From: Bryopsis sp. KO-2023
Lineage: Eukaryota; Chlorophyta; Ulvophyceae; Bryopsidales; Bryopsidaceae
Reading direction: 5' to 3'
Length of the DNA stretch: 64,000 bases
Assembly (NCBI GenBank): GCA_030272585.1
Contig: BSYQ01000002.1
Location: 4,154,001-4,218,000 of the forward strand
Position numbers and translations under genes: made by a program. Of this stretch, positions 1 to 12,300 are shown piece by piece. The notes below the pieces were generated by a model, which was not told the DNA's origin, did not search any database, and was given only the letters and a program-made list of their open reading frames with translations. Positions within the stretch are counted from its first letter, which is position 1. Every line of letters starts with the position of its first letter.

Positions 1-3000
1 GCCGTGCGGACATAAGTCGGTGGAAATGTTGGTGGTAAAGATGCAAGCGTTCTTAAAACTGAGTTAAGAGCTAGCAGAAGACACTAGAAAGGTGTTCAAT
101 GCTTCTACGACTCCATTTCACTTCTACCAAATCCTTGGACAAACCGAACAAAACCCACAAAATGACGTTAGCTGCGAGGCGTGATGGGGCGCGGCTTTGT
201 TCTAATGTACACGCTTCTCCCACAATGACATCTTTCGCGTATAATAATATTCAATTTATAGAATTGCTTGTGGGCGAAAAGTTGAGCTCTATTTTTTTCG
301 CGAAAACAATATTCTTTATGATTTTGTGAGCGGTTACGTACAAACAATACGGTTAGATCGTGACAAATACGTAAGAATTTGTGACCTTCAAGAAATCCAT
401 ACACCGATATCGCGATTTTGCACTTCACAATTTTTTATCGTTTTTTAAAGGAGTCTAAAAAATTAAGGCGGGCCAGGAAGCAAACACACACGTAGACCTA
501 CATACGGAGGAGTAGTACTATGTTTATTTAGGGTTGTACGTTGTGTTCCCGAAAGAACAAACCCGTCCGAATTCGGGAGTGCAGTAGACATCGTCTGTGT
601 GCTCAAATTGCATGTTGGAAGAAAGCCTGGGTTGATCCAAGAACCTACATTGATCGGAAGGTGGTTGAGTTTTCGGTTACAACTCATAGTATGAACTTCA
701 TACCCAGAAGGGATTTTGAGGGGCTGCCCGGTTTAAACACTGCCCTTTATGTGAAGTTGCAGAGCTAGCGGTGGAATTTTGGTGCCGACTTTCAAAACTC
801 ACCACTACACCTACAGTGATAACAGCTACCAAAATAGTGAAGAAGGAAAAAGGTCCGGGCGCTTTTTTTTATTGGAGCCTAGAACGATGATCTGGAGCCT
901 AACGAATATTCGCAGTTCGGAGTACCATGAAAATAAATGAGTGTTTTTAGTGTTGTAGAAGTCAATTGTTTCTGGAAGAATTTCACTTTAAGGTGAATTG
1001 GATCATCTGGAAGGACTTACAAGTTTTTGAACCCTTGGGGTTGTTTTTAAGGTGAAAAAGAGGAGAATAATCTTAAAGAGCTGGTGAATACTTCATGTAG
1101 TTTTGATTTGTTTTTTGTCACTATTTGGCTTATTTTTTAGTTACTATCGTCTTGGAAGTGTTGGAACTTAATGCTCATTTAGTGGAGAGGAATGTAACAG
1201 TTCTAGAGTCTGAACCTCAAGAGACATTGCCACAAACGACTTCAAGGTTGGATGAACGTTTCCATCATCCAAGGCAACAACTACATCAAAAACGCTGTTG
1301 GTGCTTTTTGTGAAGTTGAAAAGTGATGCTGATATACTCCAAGGATTAGCTCCATTACTAGTACCATCAGGGGCACCATCACAGGCAATCAATGATGATG
1401 TTTATATGGATCCATAACACACCTTTTGTTAATCAAGACCAGGGGGTCACTCAAGTTTTCAGCCACCTCCAAATAGAACGGATGGGATTAATCGCCTTAC
1501 TTAGTTGGCAGGACAGTTGCTCAATCTATAATTGGCGCAAATTCAATTGATCACAATGGATTGGAGGATGGGACCTAGGGCCCAAGATTCTTCCTCTCGT
1601 GGTGGTCGAACATAAAAGTTGCGACAAAGTGTGTTTTCAATTTGAATAGCTTGCTGGTCGTCTTCTGAGAAGACTCTTCTCCTCCACTGTATTGCGTGAT
1701 GAGAGCGTTACTAGACCATGGATGCTGGGACGAACCCTCGTACGTAGGGGACTAGCTATCCTTTAAAAGGGCTCCCTTTTTCTCTCAAAATCAAGCGACT
1801 AGCGAACGAAGAAACTCTATAATACCGTATGAAAAGGGCTCGAGAAGCCGTAAAAGGAAGCTCGAGAAGGATAAAGGAAGTAGCGGAAGAGGTCGAGGTA
1901 ACCGTTTTTCTTCGAGAGCGCCAACGGTTGACCACTCTTTATCAACAGATAAAGAAGAGAAGATCTAATACAATACACGATATCCGGATCGATTTTGTAA
2001 GACTTATAATACGATTGACCATAAGTTGTTAAGGACCGTTGCATCTCGTTTAGAAGTCCTCAAAGTGGTCCGTTGGAAGCTTCAAGATAATAGCTAGCAT
2101 ATTGTTATAGTGCATAGCCGCTACACATATGGTCTTGAAATGAGGTAAACCTCGCGAAAAATATATTCCACCACGACAAGGTGGGGGTTCCTCATGATGT
2201 GGTGGCTGCCGATAGAGTCCAAGAGGAGTCAACTCACTTCATTTTTTTTTTTTTGCGATCGTTTGAGAGAATGGAGTCTATCGTTTACAACCATGGATCA
2301 GCAACCAGCAAACCGGACCGCCCTTATCGTCTCAACCCCCTATATATATAGTTTCAATGAACCAGCAGAAAGTACCCCTGTGGCTATCAGCAGCGGTGGA
2401 GAAAACCGACGTGATGGAAAAAGAGGATGTCTTGGACACGGAAAGGGCAGATGAGGTTGTGGCGTTTGAGGAGTTGAAACTTCCTACATATAAAAACCAT
2501 TCAAGAAGACCTTGACCGATGACGACTAACTAATAAAATGAAAAGTCGATACTTGTTGAGCTCATCCATAGCAGCCACCCAACTTGCAAGGTTGGACCTT
2601 ATATAGGAGATAGGAGTTTCCGGGGGTTCAATAAAATCATGTCCGTTTTTCATAGTACATGAGTAAGTGAGACTCACATGGTACGCTCGTGTTTTGTTGC
2701 GTCGTTAAGGGGTCCAAAGCTTCACCACACCACGGTTGCAGCATTTTTGCATTTGTTTAGGATATATCAATGAGAATGTTGAAGTGAAACAGAAATGCAA
2801 AAGCGAGAGGCTTTCTTGAAGCTAATGTGACCCAGCAAGCCCTAGAAGGTTGCTATCTATCAGAGTACCATGTGATACTCGCTGAAACTCTACGTTGTAT
2901 ATGATTCAGAGGTTGCTGAAGATAGAAAACTCAGCAAAGGCACGGTTCGAGAAGGAATTGCGGCGCTACGGGAACCCCCAACAACGTATTATAGGACCCA

Positions 3001-4441
3001 TCACGACGAAGCATACAAACCCGAAGGACATAGTGGGCGATAACACCCAAAATGTTGATAGTTGATGCGATCGTTTTGTGTGTCGACTAGTTGAAAGTCG
3101 ATGTTGAAGCGATATGTTCTTGTTTTTTTTGGTATAATTGACTCGAAGCAACCCCACCCGTCTAACCAACCAATCAGGGAGCTATTCATATGCGGGGACC
3201 ATCTGATATTCTCATCCACAACAAATTTGATATCTGACCCCGATTTCGTATCATACACGTGCCTAAAATTATGTTGCTCGTACAGTTGTTTTGAAGGTCA
3301 TTATGATAAGATTTTTATGTGGTTGTCATAAGCTTTTGTTTCAAAAGACAATGCAGAGAATGCCGAGGAGGAAGACGAGATCAACCTTTGGGATTACGAC
3401 CAGGAGGATGAAGCTTATAGAAACCAATCAACCTCAATCCAAGTCACCCACCACATAAACAATAGCCCCACAACACCACCACCACTCATCAAACCAAACA
3501 CAATTCACTAAACCCTCAATTCCAACCAAAGACTGTCACCACAACCCACGCCGGCCAGCTAAAAACATAAATACAAACAATACCCCAAAAAAGTTGAAAG
3601 AAAAAAAAAGTCCTGCATAGAAGGGGGAATATTAGAATACATAAATGCAAGAAGAAAGAGAATTTTGGAATATTTGGAGACTACGTCGGTACCGATATAG
3701 AAGGGCACATTGCGTGTCGCCCAAAAACATAGAGAAAAGCAGATAGAATATCTACTTGCAGCAGAATTGAGAAAAATATGTGGAGGATACAAGGTGACGA
3801 TACCAGTTGTCATAGGGGTACTTGGAGACATTGACGAAGGGATGGTAAGCTTGGACAAGTCCCTTTCACGAAGACGATTTTGTGCCGAAGATTATGAAAG
3901 GCCGCGGAAGGGCATAATAAAGAAAGTATTATTGGAGTCCATCTGTCTTCCTATGTTCCATCTCAGTCAACCTTCTTGAAAAACAAGGAGTCTTCTGAGA
4001 GCCAGAATTCTAGCAAATTAGATATTATGTTTAGGTTCCTAATATAAGAAAGCGGACTCTGGGATCTTAGGGGAGCAAAACATGTTCAACCTCCCTCAAA
4101 TGTTTGGTACGTTCAAGGATTGTGACTCTTAGTAGCCACATCGATTATGTAATAGTGGACTTCAAATTATGTGGACTTTTTTTTTTTTCTGAAAGGTTGT
4201 TGATTGGACAAAAGCAATGCATGGCAAAAGCGAATGAAGATAGAAAGGGAAGAAAAGTAGGACAACACAAATTATTTAGGAGGTGTTTCGTAAGTGTTTA
4301 GAGGAGTTTGTTGTTTTTCTTTCGTGTAGATCGTTTTAGTATGCAAGTGCACCTTTCTGTTTTTTTTGTGTTGTTTTTAGTCTATTTCGAAAAGGACCAT
4401 GAAATACCGAAGTATGGGATAGTCGGGTGAGATCTAATAGG
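1..4441. other. Region without a recognisable gene
   Basis: I read both strands and found only short open frames of less than 100 codons, with no family motif, no convincing splice-bounded exon and no terminal repeats. The composition is fairly even, with few homopolymer runs, unlike the sequence right of 13.5 kb. It may hold decayed mobile elements, but I could not place any piece in a family. Confidence 0.4.
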
Positions 4442-4449
4442 GTTTTCGC

Positions 4450-4915
4450 CAGAGATAGGACTTGGGCCAAAATTCTGGTCCGGCTACGGTCCGGTCCGGT
4501 TACGGTCGAGTTACGGTTCCGTATTACGGCCGTAACTCCGTACCGTAACCGGAGTAATATGTTGTTTTTACGGTACGGAACAGGTACGGTATAGCTACGG
4601 TAGCCCCTAAATCATCGTGAAGTAGTGTGGTTCAGTGCTAAAGCGTTAGGCTGTAGTCTGTAAGGTCGTGGGTTCGAATCCCCCTGGGTTCCTTTGGGTT
4701 CTCGGGACCCTGCGGGGGTTACTATTTACGGTTTACGGTTGGTACGGTGGTTACGGTCGGTACGGTCCGGTACCGGAGCAGTACGGAGTGGTACGGTGGT
4801 CCGGTTCCGAGCACGAAAACCACTCCGGTCCGGACCGTAACTACCGTAACCGTAAGTGACCGGAGTGGGGTTACGGTACGGTTTACGGTACCGTAACCGG
4901 AAAGTCCTATCTCTG
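4450..4915. mobile_element. hAT-type MITE, copy A (466 bp)
   Basis: This is a short non-autonomous DNA transposon. Its ends are perfect inverted repeats, CAGAGATAGGACTT on the left and AAGTCCTATCTCTG on the right. It is flanked by the perfect 8-bp direct repeat GTTTTCGC (4442-4449 and 4916-4923). An 8-bp duplication plus ends starting with CAG is the hAT signature. Both flanks of the interior are packed with GGTTACGGT/CCGGTACGG-type short repeats, which resemble the subterminal transposase-binding arrays known from hAT elements. The centre holds a tRNA-like segment. There is no coding capacity. A sister copy lies about 1.2 kb downstream at 5651-6115. Confidence 0.92.
4622..4692 (+). other. 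tRNA-Cys-like segment inside MITE A
   Basis: The segment has a D-arm/A-box-like stretch (TGGTTCAGTGCTAAAGCG), an anticodon-loop-like stretch CTGTAGT, and a clear T-arm/B-box (GGTTCGAATCC). The anticodon stem does not pair well and I see no acceptor partner on the 5' side, so this is a tRNA-derived relic and probably not a working tRNA gene. The sister MITE keeps CTGCAGT in the loop, which suggests descent from tRNA-Cys(GCA). It may act as an internal RNA polymerase III promoter. Confidence 0.55.
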
Positions 4916-5650
4916 GTTTTCGCCTGAACAAGAAAGGGAAACCAAGAGTGAGGCTCTATATCAGTATAGCACAAAACCTCGGGTTTAAGCATGTCATATT
5001 GACGTCACACCAGTCTGGAACCTTTTAAGGTACTCTAGGTGCCCTTTTACTATAAAAATGCCCTAGTACAAGTTGATTGGGAGGAAGGAGGGAACTATCC
5101 TATGACCATGTTGTAAGCTCCCTGTCGAGGATTTTGATGGGAATCCGACGACGATTATCTCGATACCACGGAGCCACAAGCATTGTCTCTTACGACCACC
5201 AACCTTGCCACATCCCTTCGTGCCGAGGAATCGCTAGTACCTGCAAATTACAGGTGTCTCGCGTGTGCCTACCCGCGCTCCGGGCCCAGGCCGAAACAAG
5301 ATGGTGCCATGTGCTAAAAGGGCCACTTAATCTACATTAAGCATAACATGGGCATGCGCATCGCTTCCAGAGCAGCGTCGTTGATTGACGCGGATTAGAG
5401 CGGAGGCGTTTATGTACCGAACATAAACACGAAAACAGAGAGTTCCTCTGAAAGATCCCATACAACTACATATTAAAATCACTCCGTGTAGTTGGTTGCA
5501 ATATTCGTGTCGCATGGTTGGTTCAAGAAAACGTAACGTGCGCTATCGTCGAGCGACGTCGACGAAAAGAATAGAAGATTCAGACGAAAAAATTATCAGA
5601 GTATGCGTTTGCGCAACAAGAACGAGAAGGATGTCTACCGTACAAGAGAG

Positions 5651-6115
5651 CAGAGATAGGACTTGGGCCAAATTTTTGGTCCGACTCCGGTCCGGTCCGG
5701 TTACGGTCGGGTTACGGTCACCGTACTACGGCCGTAACTCCGTACCGTAACCGGAGTAATATGTTGTTTTTACGGTACGGAACAGGTACGGTATAACTAC
5801 GGTAGGCCCTAAATCACCGTGAAGTAGCGTGGTTCAGTGCTAAAGCGTTAGGCTGCAGTCAGTAGGGTCGCGGGTTCGAATCCCCCTGGGTTCCTTTGGA
5901 ATCGCGGGACCCTGCGGGGGTCACTTTCTACGGTTTACGGTTGTTACGGCCGTTACGGTCGTTACGGTCCGGTACGGAGCGGTACGGAGTGGTACGGTGC
6001 TACGGTTACGGCCGTAAAAGTACGATTTTCTGACGAAAATTGTACTCCGGTTACGGTCCGGTTACGGTGGTTACGGTCCGGTTACGGTGACCGTAACCGT
6101 AAAGTCCTATCTCTG
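5651..6115. mobile_element. hAT-type MITE, copy B (465 bp)
   Basis: This is a second copy of the family at 4450-4915, in the same orientation. It has the same terminal CAGAGATAGGACTT/AAGTCCTATCTCTG inverted repeats. The perfect 8-bp target duplication is CAAGAGAG (5643-5650 and 6116-6123), different from that of copy A, so the two are independent insertions and not a local duplication. The interior again consists of TTACGGT-type repeats around a tRNA-like segment. The copies are very similar in the outer and central parts and differ most in the number of short repeats on the right side. Confidence 0.92.
5824..5894 (+). other. tRNA-Cys-like segment inside MITE B
   Basis: This is the same tRNA-like core as in MITE A. 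It has an A-box-like stretch, the anticodon loop CTGCAGT (GCA, Cys) and the B-box GGTTCGAATCC. The 3' half of the anticodon stem is degraded relative to a normal tRNA-Cys, so function as a tRNA is unlikely. Its presence at the same place in both copies shows that it belonged to the ancestral MITE. Confidence 0.55.
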
Positions 6116-6123
6116 CAAGAGAG

Positions 6124-7040
6124 CGCTTAGGTAGACTTCAGATCTGCGTTAGAAGTGAGCGTCGGAACGTCCTACCCGATTTGATGGCAAAATGAGTTTG
6201 CATCCTCAAGACGGCTAGGTTGAAGTGGCAAAAAGTCCAGAAAACTCGTAGAACGTCCATAGGATTCACAAATTTCGTTCTTTTTATTACACACATTTTC
6301 GTGGAAAATATATGTGTGTTATGGAGATACTCAACATCACAAATATGATTGAACAAGGAGGTCCCGAGGAGGTTCATGAAGAGGAAAACTTAGAAACGGG
6401 TGAGATGGTTGCGCTCAAGCGGACGAAAGAGCAGTATTGGAAATATTCAATTTACCACCCTCTTTAATCGATACGTCATGAAATTGGATCATGCAGGGTG
6501 GAGAGATGCCTATCCAATCAAGGTACGGGCAACTTGATGGCGATGTAACAAGATGCTTGTGGAAACACCAAAACATAGGAAGATCCAACCATGGAAAAGA
6601 AAGGAGATACCTCGACAGGTGGTCGGTTTCTTTATAAAAATATAAAAGAAAGAAAAAAGCATTGCAAACATGAAGAAATATTTAAAAAATTTATTGTGAG
6701 AACGTTTGAATTTATTGCAAACGGGAGATCTCCGAGGATTTCAAAATTGAAATGCAAACATAGCCGCACCGGGCCAAGCTTCGATAAAGACGACGAACGG
6801 CTTGTAGAAAAAGAGCGTAAGAGATGTTGAAAAAAAACACGATAAAGATGAAAAAAGCATCCCCGATCTTCGAAGAGTCCTAGTAGTTGTAACGGTACGC
6901 TAGTGCCTCATTGTGCAACTGCACGCATGTCTTTTAATATTGAGACGAGGCTACAGCTTGCTTCAAAAATTCACGGAGCGACGCCATTACCCTCGCCGAC
7001 GGCCCAAGAAAACAAGGGAAAGGATAGGCAAAAAAGTATG
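6124..7040. other. Spacer, no gene recognised
   Basis: Between MITE B and the pogo element I see only short unrelated open frames and purine-rich stretches. No domain, RNA gene or repeat boundary could be supported. Confidence 0.4.
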
Positions 7041-7106
7041 TAACCCCCCCCCCCCGAATACAGTCCCCCCCCGAATAGTATCCTCCCCCCCGAATACAAT
7101 CCCCCC

Positions 7107-7188
7107 CTGTCGAACGTGGTTTTCCTCCTGAATACAGTCCCCCTTCAAAAAAAAAGTTCAACTGGTGGGTGAGAACCACGTTCGACAG
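7107..7188. repeat. 15-bp perfect inverted repeat in the pogo 5' region
   Basis: The arms CTGTCGAACGTGGTT (7107-7121) and AACCACGTTCGACAG (7174-7188) are perfect inverted copies separated by 52 bases. They lie between the left terminal repeat array and the transposase ORF, where a transposase-binding or leader hairpin function is possible but unproven. Confidence 0.8.
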
Positions 7189-7398
7189 ACGACGCGAGTC
7201 GCGTCTGAAAGAATTCCGATTGTGGTAAAAATCCAAGACATGAAAACAAACAAACAGACAGAAAAACGGTTGTGACGATTCTTTTCGCACATCAGCTACA
7301 TTGACGTCCGACTCGACGTTTCTGAGCGACGCTTCTATCCAAACGTGAGCGACAGGGACATCGAACTCGACGTTTCTGAGCGACGACCGTATTCCAAC

Positions 7399-9210
7399 AT
7401 GAGCGACAGGGACATCGAACTCGACGCTTCTGAACGACGACTGTATTCAAACATGAGCGACATCGACCTCGACCTCGACCTCGAACTGGACGAGGGAACT
7501 GGTCGTCTTTCTGACAGCGACCTCGAACAGGACGAGGGAACTGGTCGTCTTTCTAACAGCGACCTCGAACAGGACGAGGGAACTGGTCGTCTTTCTGACA
7601 GCGACCTCGAACTGGACGAGGGAACCGGTCGTCTTTCTGACAGCGAGATCGAACTCGACGAGGGGACTGGTCTCTGTGACAGCGAAATCGAACCCGATTC
7701 AGGAACTGTCGATCCTGAGAGAATCGAGGAAACCAGAGGAGATGACGGGATTGGTGGTCTGGAAGAAGCTATTGATCTTCAAGGAGCTGGAGGACATAAT
7801 GGGAGGGACAGTCCCCAACGAATTGTTGCAGCCCAAGGAAGTAGGGGAAAAAAAAGAAGTAAAGTATCCATTCGCACGAAATTGTTAGTCATTGCTGCCC
7901 ATGAAAGAGGACAAGGTATCAAGAGCATTGGGAGGGAATTTGGGGTATCCCCAAAACAAGTTCGATTATATATCAAACAAAAGGATTCTCTTCACAAACT
8001 GAGCGGGGTTTCCCGAAAAAGGAGTAGCGTTAGCGGTGCGGGAAGACACCCCGCTAATCCTCTTCTAGAAAACAACCTTTACGATTGGTTCTCAAAGGAG
8101 AAAAATTCCAAACGTCGAGTGACGGTGAGAAGACTAACCAAATATGCCGAACAATTGGGACGAGAGATGGGGGTGACGATTACCCCAAAATTAATTGACG
8201 GGTTTCGAGCAAGGCGATGCCTAACAAAACAAGTCGAGAAACGGGCCTTGAAGCTATCGGATGAGGGTGCAATGGAGAAAATACAAAAGTTCCATGCTTA
8301 TTTGCGGAAAGCATATAGCTTCTATCTTCGGCGCACTCCCTCCGGAGCTTTCACCCCCGCCGATGCTGCAAACATGGATGAATCGCCTTTGAATTTTGAT
8401 AATTCGGGAAGGAGTTCCCTCCAAAGGAAAGGGGTTCCTAACGACGTGCGTCGCGTAGAGTCCTATCAAAAACGTTTCGCAACCTTGATTGCCACCGTTT
8501 TTGCAAGTGGAACCCAAAGGGTCCGACCCATGTTAATTTTTAAAGGGAAAAAAGGGATCTCACAAGAGAAAGCATTGTACGATAAGCGGGTAAAGGTGGT
8601 TTTCCAACCGAATGCGGTCATTTGCCAAACGTTGATGGTGAATGAATATATACCCCTTTTCAAGAGATCGATGTCGGATGAGCATGCTAAGCTTCTTGTC
8701 CTTGATACGGCCACGTCGCATTGTACGAAAGAGGTGAAAGAGAAATTCATGGAGGCGCGAACTGTGCCCGTTTTTGTGCCGGGCGGTTGTACGTCACACG
8801 TTCAATACTTGGACGTGTTTTTCTTTGGTATGATGAAGAAGGCCTATGGCGATTTATCCGACGAGTATCCCTCCACAAATGAGAGGAAACTAACTACTTC
8901 AGAGCGGAGGGTTTTGTGTACAAAGTGGGTTGGTCAAGCTTGGGAAGAAACGATCGCCAAGGTGGACTTTGAATGTGGCTTCCGGAAATTAGGTTATGTA
9001 TGGGACGGCATGAGCACATCAGTTTCTCTGAAGTATCTTCCCGGGTACGTAGCTCCCGGGGAAGATTTTCAGATCGGGGGAGACTTCGTAGATTTTGAGG
9101 TCGAAAAGGAAAATCAGAATTTACCGGGCCCTTCAAGCTCTGTTCGAGCACTTGAAGAGGGAAGCCGAAAAAAATTCAGACAATTATCTATTAGAGATAT
9201 GTTCAAGTGA
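7399..9210 (+). CDS. Pogo-like DDE transposase
   Basis: This enzyme would cut and rejoin the element ends in the nucleus. I chose the first ATG, 7399, giving 603 residues. The frame is open upstream from about 7277 and also offers a GTG at 7345, so an earlier start or upstream exon is possible. The first 110 or so residues are acidic tandem repeats of a 14-residue unit (SDLEQDEGTGRLSN type). Near residues 155-200 lies a helix-turn-helix of the CENP-B/pogo kind (IKSIGREFGVSPKQVRLYIK). The catalytic core shows D327 (NMDESP), D436 (LVLDTATSH) and D472 (QYLDV), a D-D35-D spacing typical of pogo. The PGGCTSHVQYLDV block corresponds to the family's PPNTTSxLQPLDV block. The gene fills the element between its terminal repeats. 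The acidic N-terminal repeat array is unusual for this family. Confidence 0.88.
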   Translation: MSDRDIELDASERRLYSNMSDIDLDLDLELDEGTGRLSDSDLEQDEGTGRLSNSDLEQDEGTGRLSDSDLELDEGTGRLSDSEIELDEGTGLCDSEIEPDSGTVDPERIEETRGDDGIGGLEEAIDLQGAGGHNGRDSPQRIVAAQGSRGKKRSKVSIRTKLLVIAAHERGQGIKSIGREFGVSPKQVRLYIKQKDSLHKLSGVSRKRSSVSGAGRHPANPLLENNLYDWFSKEKNSKRRVTVRRLTKYAEQLGREMGVTITPKLIDGFRARRCLTKQVEKRALKLSDEGAMEKIQKFHAYLRKAYSFYLRRTPSGAFTPADAANMDESPLNFDNSGRSSLQRKGVPNDVRRVESYQKRFATLIATVFASGTQRVRPMLIFKGKKGISQEKALYDKRVKVVFQPNAVICQTLMVNEYIPLFKRSMSDEHAKLLVLDTATSHCTKEVKEKFMEARTVPVFVPGGCTSHVQYLDVFFFGMMKKAYGDLSDEYPSTNERKLTTSERRVLCTKWVGQAWEETIAKVDFECGFRKLGYVWDGMSTSVSLKYLPGYVAPGEDFQIGGDFVDFEVEKENQNLPGPSSSVRALEEGSRKKFRQLSIRDMFK

Positions 9211-9391
9211 TTATTTTTTGGGGGCATTGGCTACAATTCTGGATGTAAGCAAATCACGACATATTAATCAGAATTTTTGTATAATCCCCCCCGAATACAA
9301 CCCCCCCCCAAATAGAGTCCCCCCTTAAAACCCTCACACAACTGCAAATCTATAGTCCCCCGGGGGACTGTATTCGGGGGGGGGGGGGTTA

Positions 9392-12300
9392 AGGCGAAAA
9401 CCGCTTTGATTCACATCGTGCCGTTTACAAGTTTCCGTCCCGTAAGAGGTTGGTCTCTTGTTGACCTAGGCGTTCGATAATGTGTTGGCGCTAAAAGTAT
9501 TAAGCATTTCTCTTGCCTAGCTGAAAGAAGCTCTGGTTGTGGAAATCATCATTTAGTTCTTTTTTTGTAAAGAAGTCATGAGGATAGTTTGAAATGTGCT
9601 ATTGAGAGGAGGATTTGTAGAAATGCGCATGGACGCCTTGTTGAGGATTGCTATAACAAGATGTAGGATTCAATGTTGATGATGACGGGGATGCATTTTA
9701 ATCTTTGTCACGATGCAATGAAGAGCGTGGTCCGGTACGAACTTTCGAGCATAATAGTACTAGGGGTTATAGCTATCGATAAAGCTATTTTGATTGCCAA
9801 TGGGCGAGATGGAAGTCTTTTTGAGAATAGGTTCGGTAGTTGTAACAAAGTTTCGTTGGGCATGAAAGAGGTCATGACCTTGGTGTGGAGTAGAGTCGAA
9901 AACTACTTCAATATCGTCTTGGATTTCGTCAGACATAAACTACAACAGCAAGGTTATACGCATGTGGAGTTTGCGTGTACATCCTCACGATCATATCATA
10001 TAGCGGGTACTTTCAAGCCCACTCTTCGATTTTATCTTTCGACTTGGATTAGATGCTCCTCATAATTTGGATTTCTGTGGGGTTCTCTTCCCTTCGAGGT
10101 CAGAAAGATGACGAGGTTGTTGACCACTGGCCCGGGCCACAAATGTGCTAGAAATACAAAGAAAATTTTACCGTTGTCAAAGAACTACTTTCTTCAAAAA
10201 GAAATTGACCAAAATAATAATCGCGTGTAGGATGGTTATGCTAGTGAGGTCATTAGTATGGGAACATCGGCACGGTGAAACGGCTTGCCTTCACTTGTTG
10301 TACCAGATGTTCGGGAGCGTTTGGTTCTTGCTCGTACATGTTCGTTCCGATATCGCCCAACGCCCATGGCGAGGGTGTCATGGGTGCCTTTATGGTGCAG
10401 CACTGAAGGTCGGGCTGCTTGGAGTTTGTGTGATAGTGTAGCTGGGAATTCTTAAAGCCCGCGCTTTTTGGATTGCGAAAAGCTCCCTATTGGTCCTACG
10501 AGAAGATGACAAAGAGAGTTTTTATTGTAGATATATATGGGGTTTTGAATGAGACAAGAGCCAAGGGCTAACTTCTTAGGGCGGATGTATTTGGCAGTGG
10601 TCCGAAAAGGAGCCCTATCGAAAAAGACCTCCATGTTTCAACGACATATGATCAATAGGAAGTGATCGCATCGAATGAATTTGACACAAATGCTTTGCAA
10701 TTGAGAGGACGAGGAAGGGGTAGATGTGTCTAAGCTAGCAAGAATTGAACATCCACGAGCGAGCGAGCAATTATTTTATCTTGTAGGTCGTCTGTAGACA
10801 TGTAAGTCAAAGAATGCACAATGCTTACTTTTATGGCGCTCACTTTGATGAGAAAACAATTACCGCCTTGATCATCTTTTCCCGAATGCTTACCGAAAAT
10901 ACAACGAAAGAAAGCCTATTTTTTGAAAGAAGTCGAGAGAAATAAAATTCGACAAATAGATAGAAGATTCATTAAGTATTTTGAAACAATGTTTTTAACA
11001 CGAAAGAGAGAGGATTTCGTTATAGATTCTTTTTTCAAGGAGAAGAAAAGACTACAACCATAAATTTGGCGTCCTCGAACAACGTAGAAAATTAAATAAA
11101 TTCTATTAATTATAAAATTAAAAGTAACGAACGGTGATGGCAATGGCCAGGGTCTTTTAATGACGACCCCGTTGAACAAAGACTCCAAAAAGCAAACAGA
11201 AGGAATAGAAGTTCTTGAAGCCAAAAGCCATGGACTTGCAGAATTTTTCGCTCTTGAAAAACTGACAACCAAGATCCCCCCAAGATTGCTAGCTTTAGAG
11301 TTGGGCAAAGATAAGGCGTCGCGCTTCACCTTAAGGACAGAAAGAGGGCCATACGGCTTGATTAACGATACAAACTTGAGTTTACGAGTTCACGTAGAAA
11401 AAAAACCCTTATATGTAAGCTCACGAAATCGTTTCAATTCTTTCGGGGTCGATGCCTAAGCAAACGGGTGCTAGTAGCATCATCTTATATACTTCCTGTT
11501 AAAGATCGGACAATACACCTTATCGTATATGGATCGCTAAGAGTGTCGAGCGATGTATTGTGTGGACCGACGTATATACCACACAAAAAGAATACAAGAA
11601 TCCGAACGCTCAATTAGGAAGAGCACTTTATTTAAGAGATATAAGATTGGAATTGACCCTCAAGTTTCATCTCCCGTAGCTCGGATTGCGAGTTTTTGAA
11701 TAATATGGACAAAGATACCTCGCACATTTACTTGACGGCAAGATTCTTTGCCCAATTAATTAAAACATGCACTTTCAACACACAAGCCTAAGCCCATCAC
11801 CAAACCACCTGATTCGTAATACGTTACCAAGAAAATTCTGGACCCAATTAATACAAAAATCAAGTCCGCCTATTTAAGAGTTGTATTTGGGAGTTCCAAG
11901 ACGGATATAACGTGTTTACTTTAACAATATACGTAACAGTTATACCCTACTTGCTCATGACGAGTCAAGTATAAATTGTGTATTCAAACTATTGGGGGTA
12001 GGCTAGTGCCTGTTACTATACCCCTCATTAGACCTCATTACAATACCTGTAAATTCTGACCCCTTATTTGCGAGAAGCGCACTTGATGTACTATAGATTC
12101 TTCCCATAAAAGTTTATCTTTCTATCAGGCCTGATATTTGTTATATTTTCCCAACGTACAAAGCTACAACGAGGTCACTAATCACAGGTTATACCCGGTT
12201 ATAAGCCGCACTATAATACCGAGCTTCCGCCTCTGAGAAGAGGTGAGATTCTGAGCGTGAGCAATCCTTAAAAGTATTTCTAATGATAGGTTTAAGTACA

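Larger units (their letters stand above)
7043..9389 (+). mobile_element. Pogo/Tc1-mariner-type DNA transposon, apparently complete
   Basis: The element is 2,347 bp, flanked by TA on both sides (7041-7042 and 9390-9391). Its terminal inverted repeats start with A, then a long C run, then GAATACAGTCCCCC; the right end reads GGGGGACTGTATTCGGGG with a long G run. Variants of the C-run-plus-GAATA unit recur about four times inside the left end and three times inside the right, so the ends are multi-unit. A TA duplication and a single DDE_1-type transposase ORF (7399-9210) are what the pogo group of the Tc1/mariner superfamily has. The ORF is open throughout, so the copy may be autonomous. Confidence 0.88.

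Noticed and set aside
4622-5894. Two functional tRNA-Cys genes
   Set aside because: The anticodon stems do not pair and the acceptor stems are missing; both lie inside mobile MITEs.
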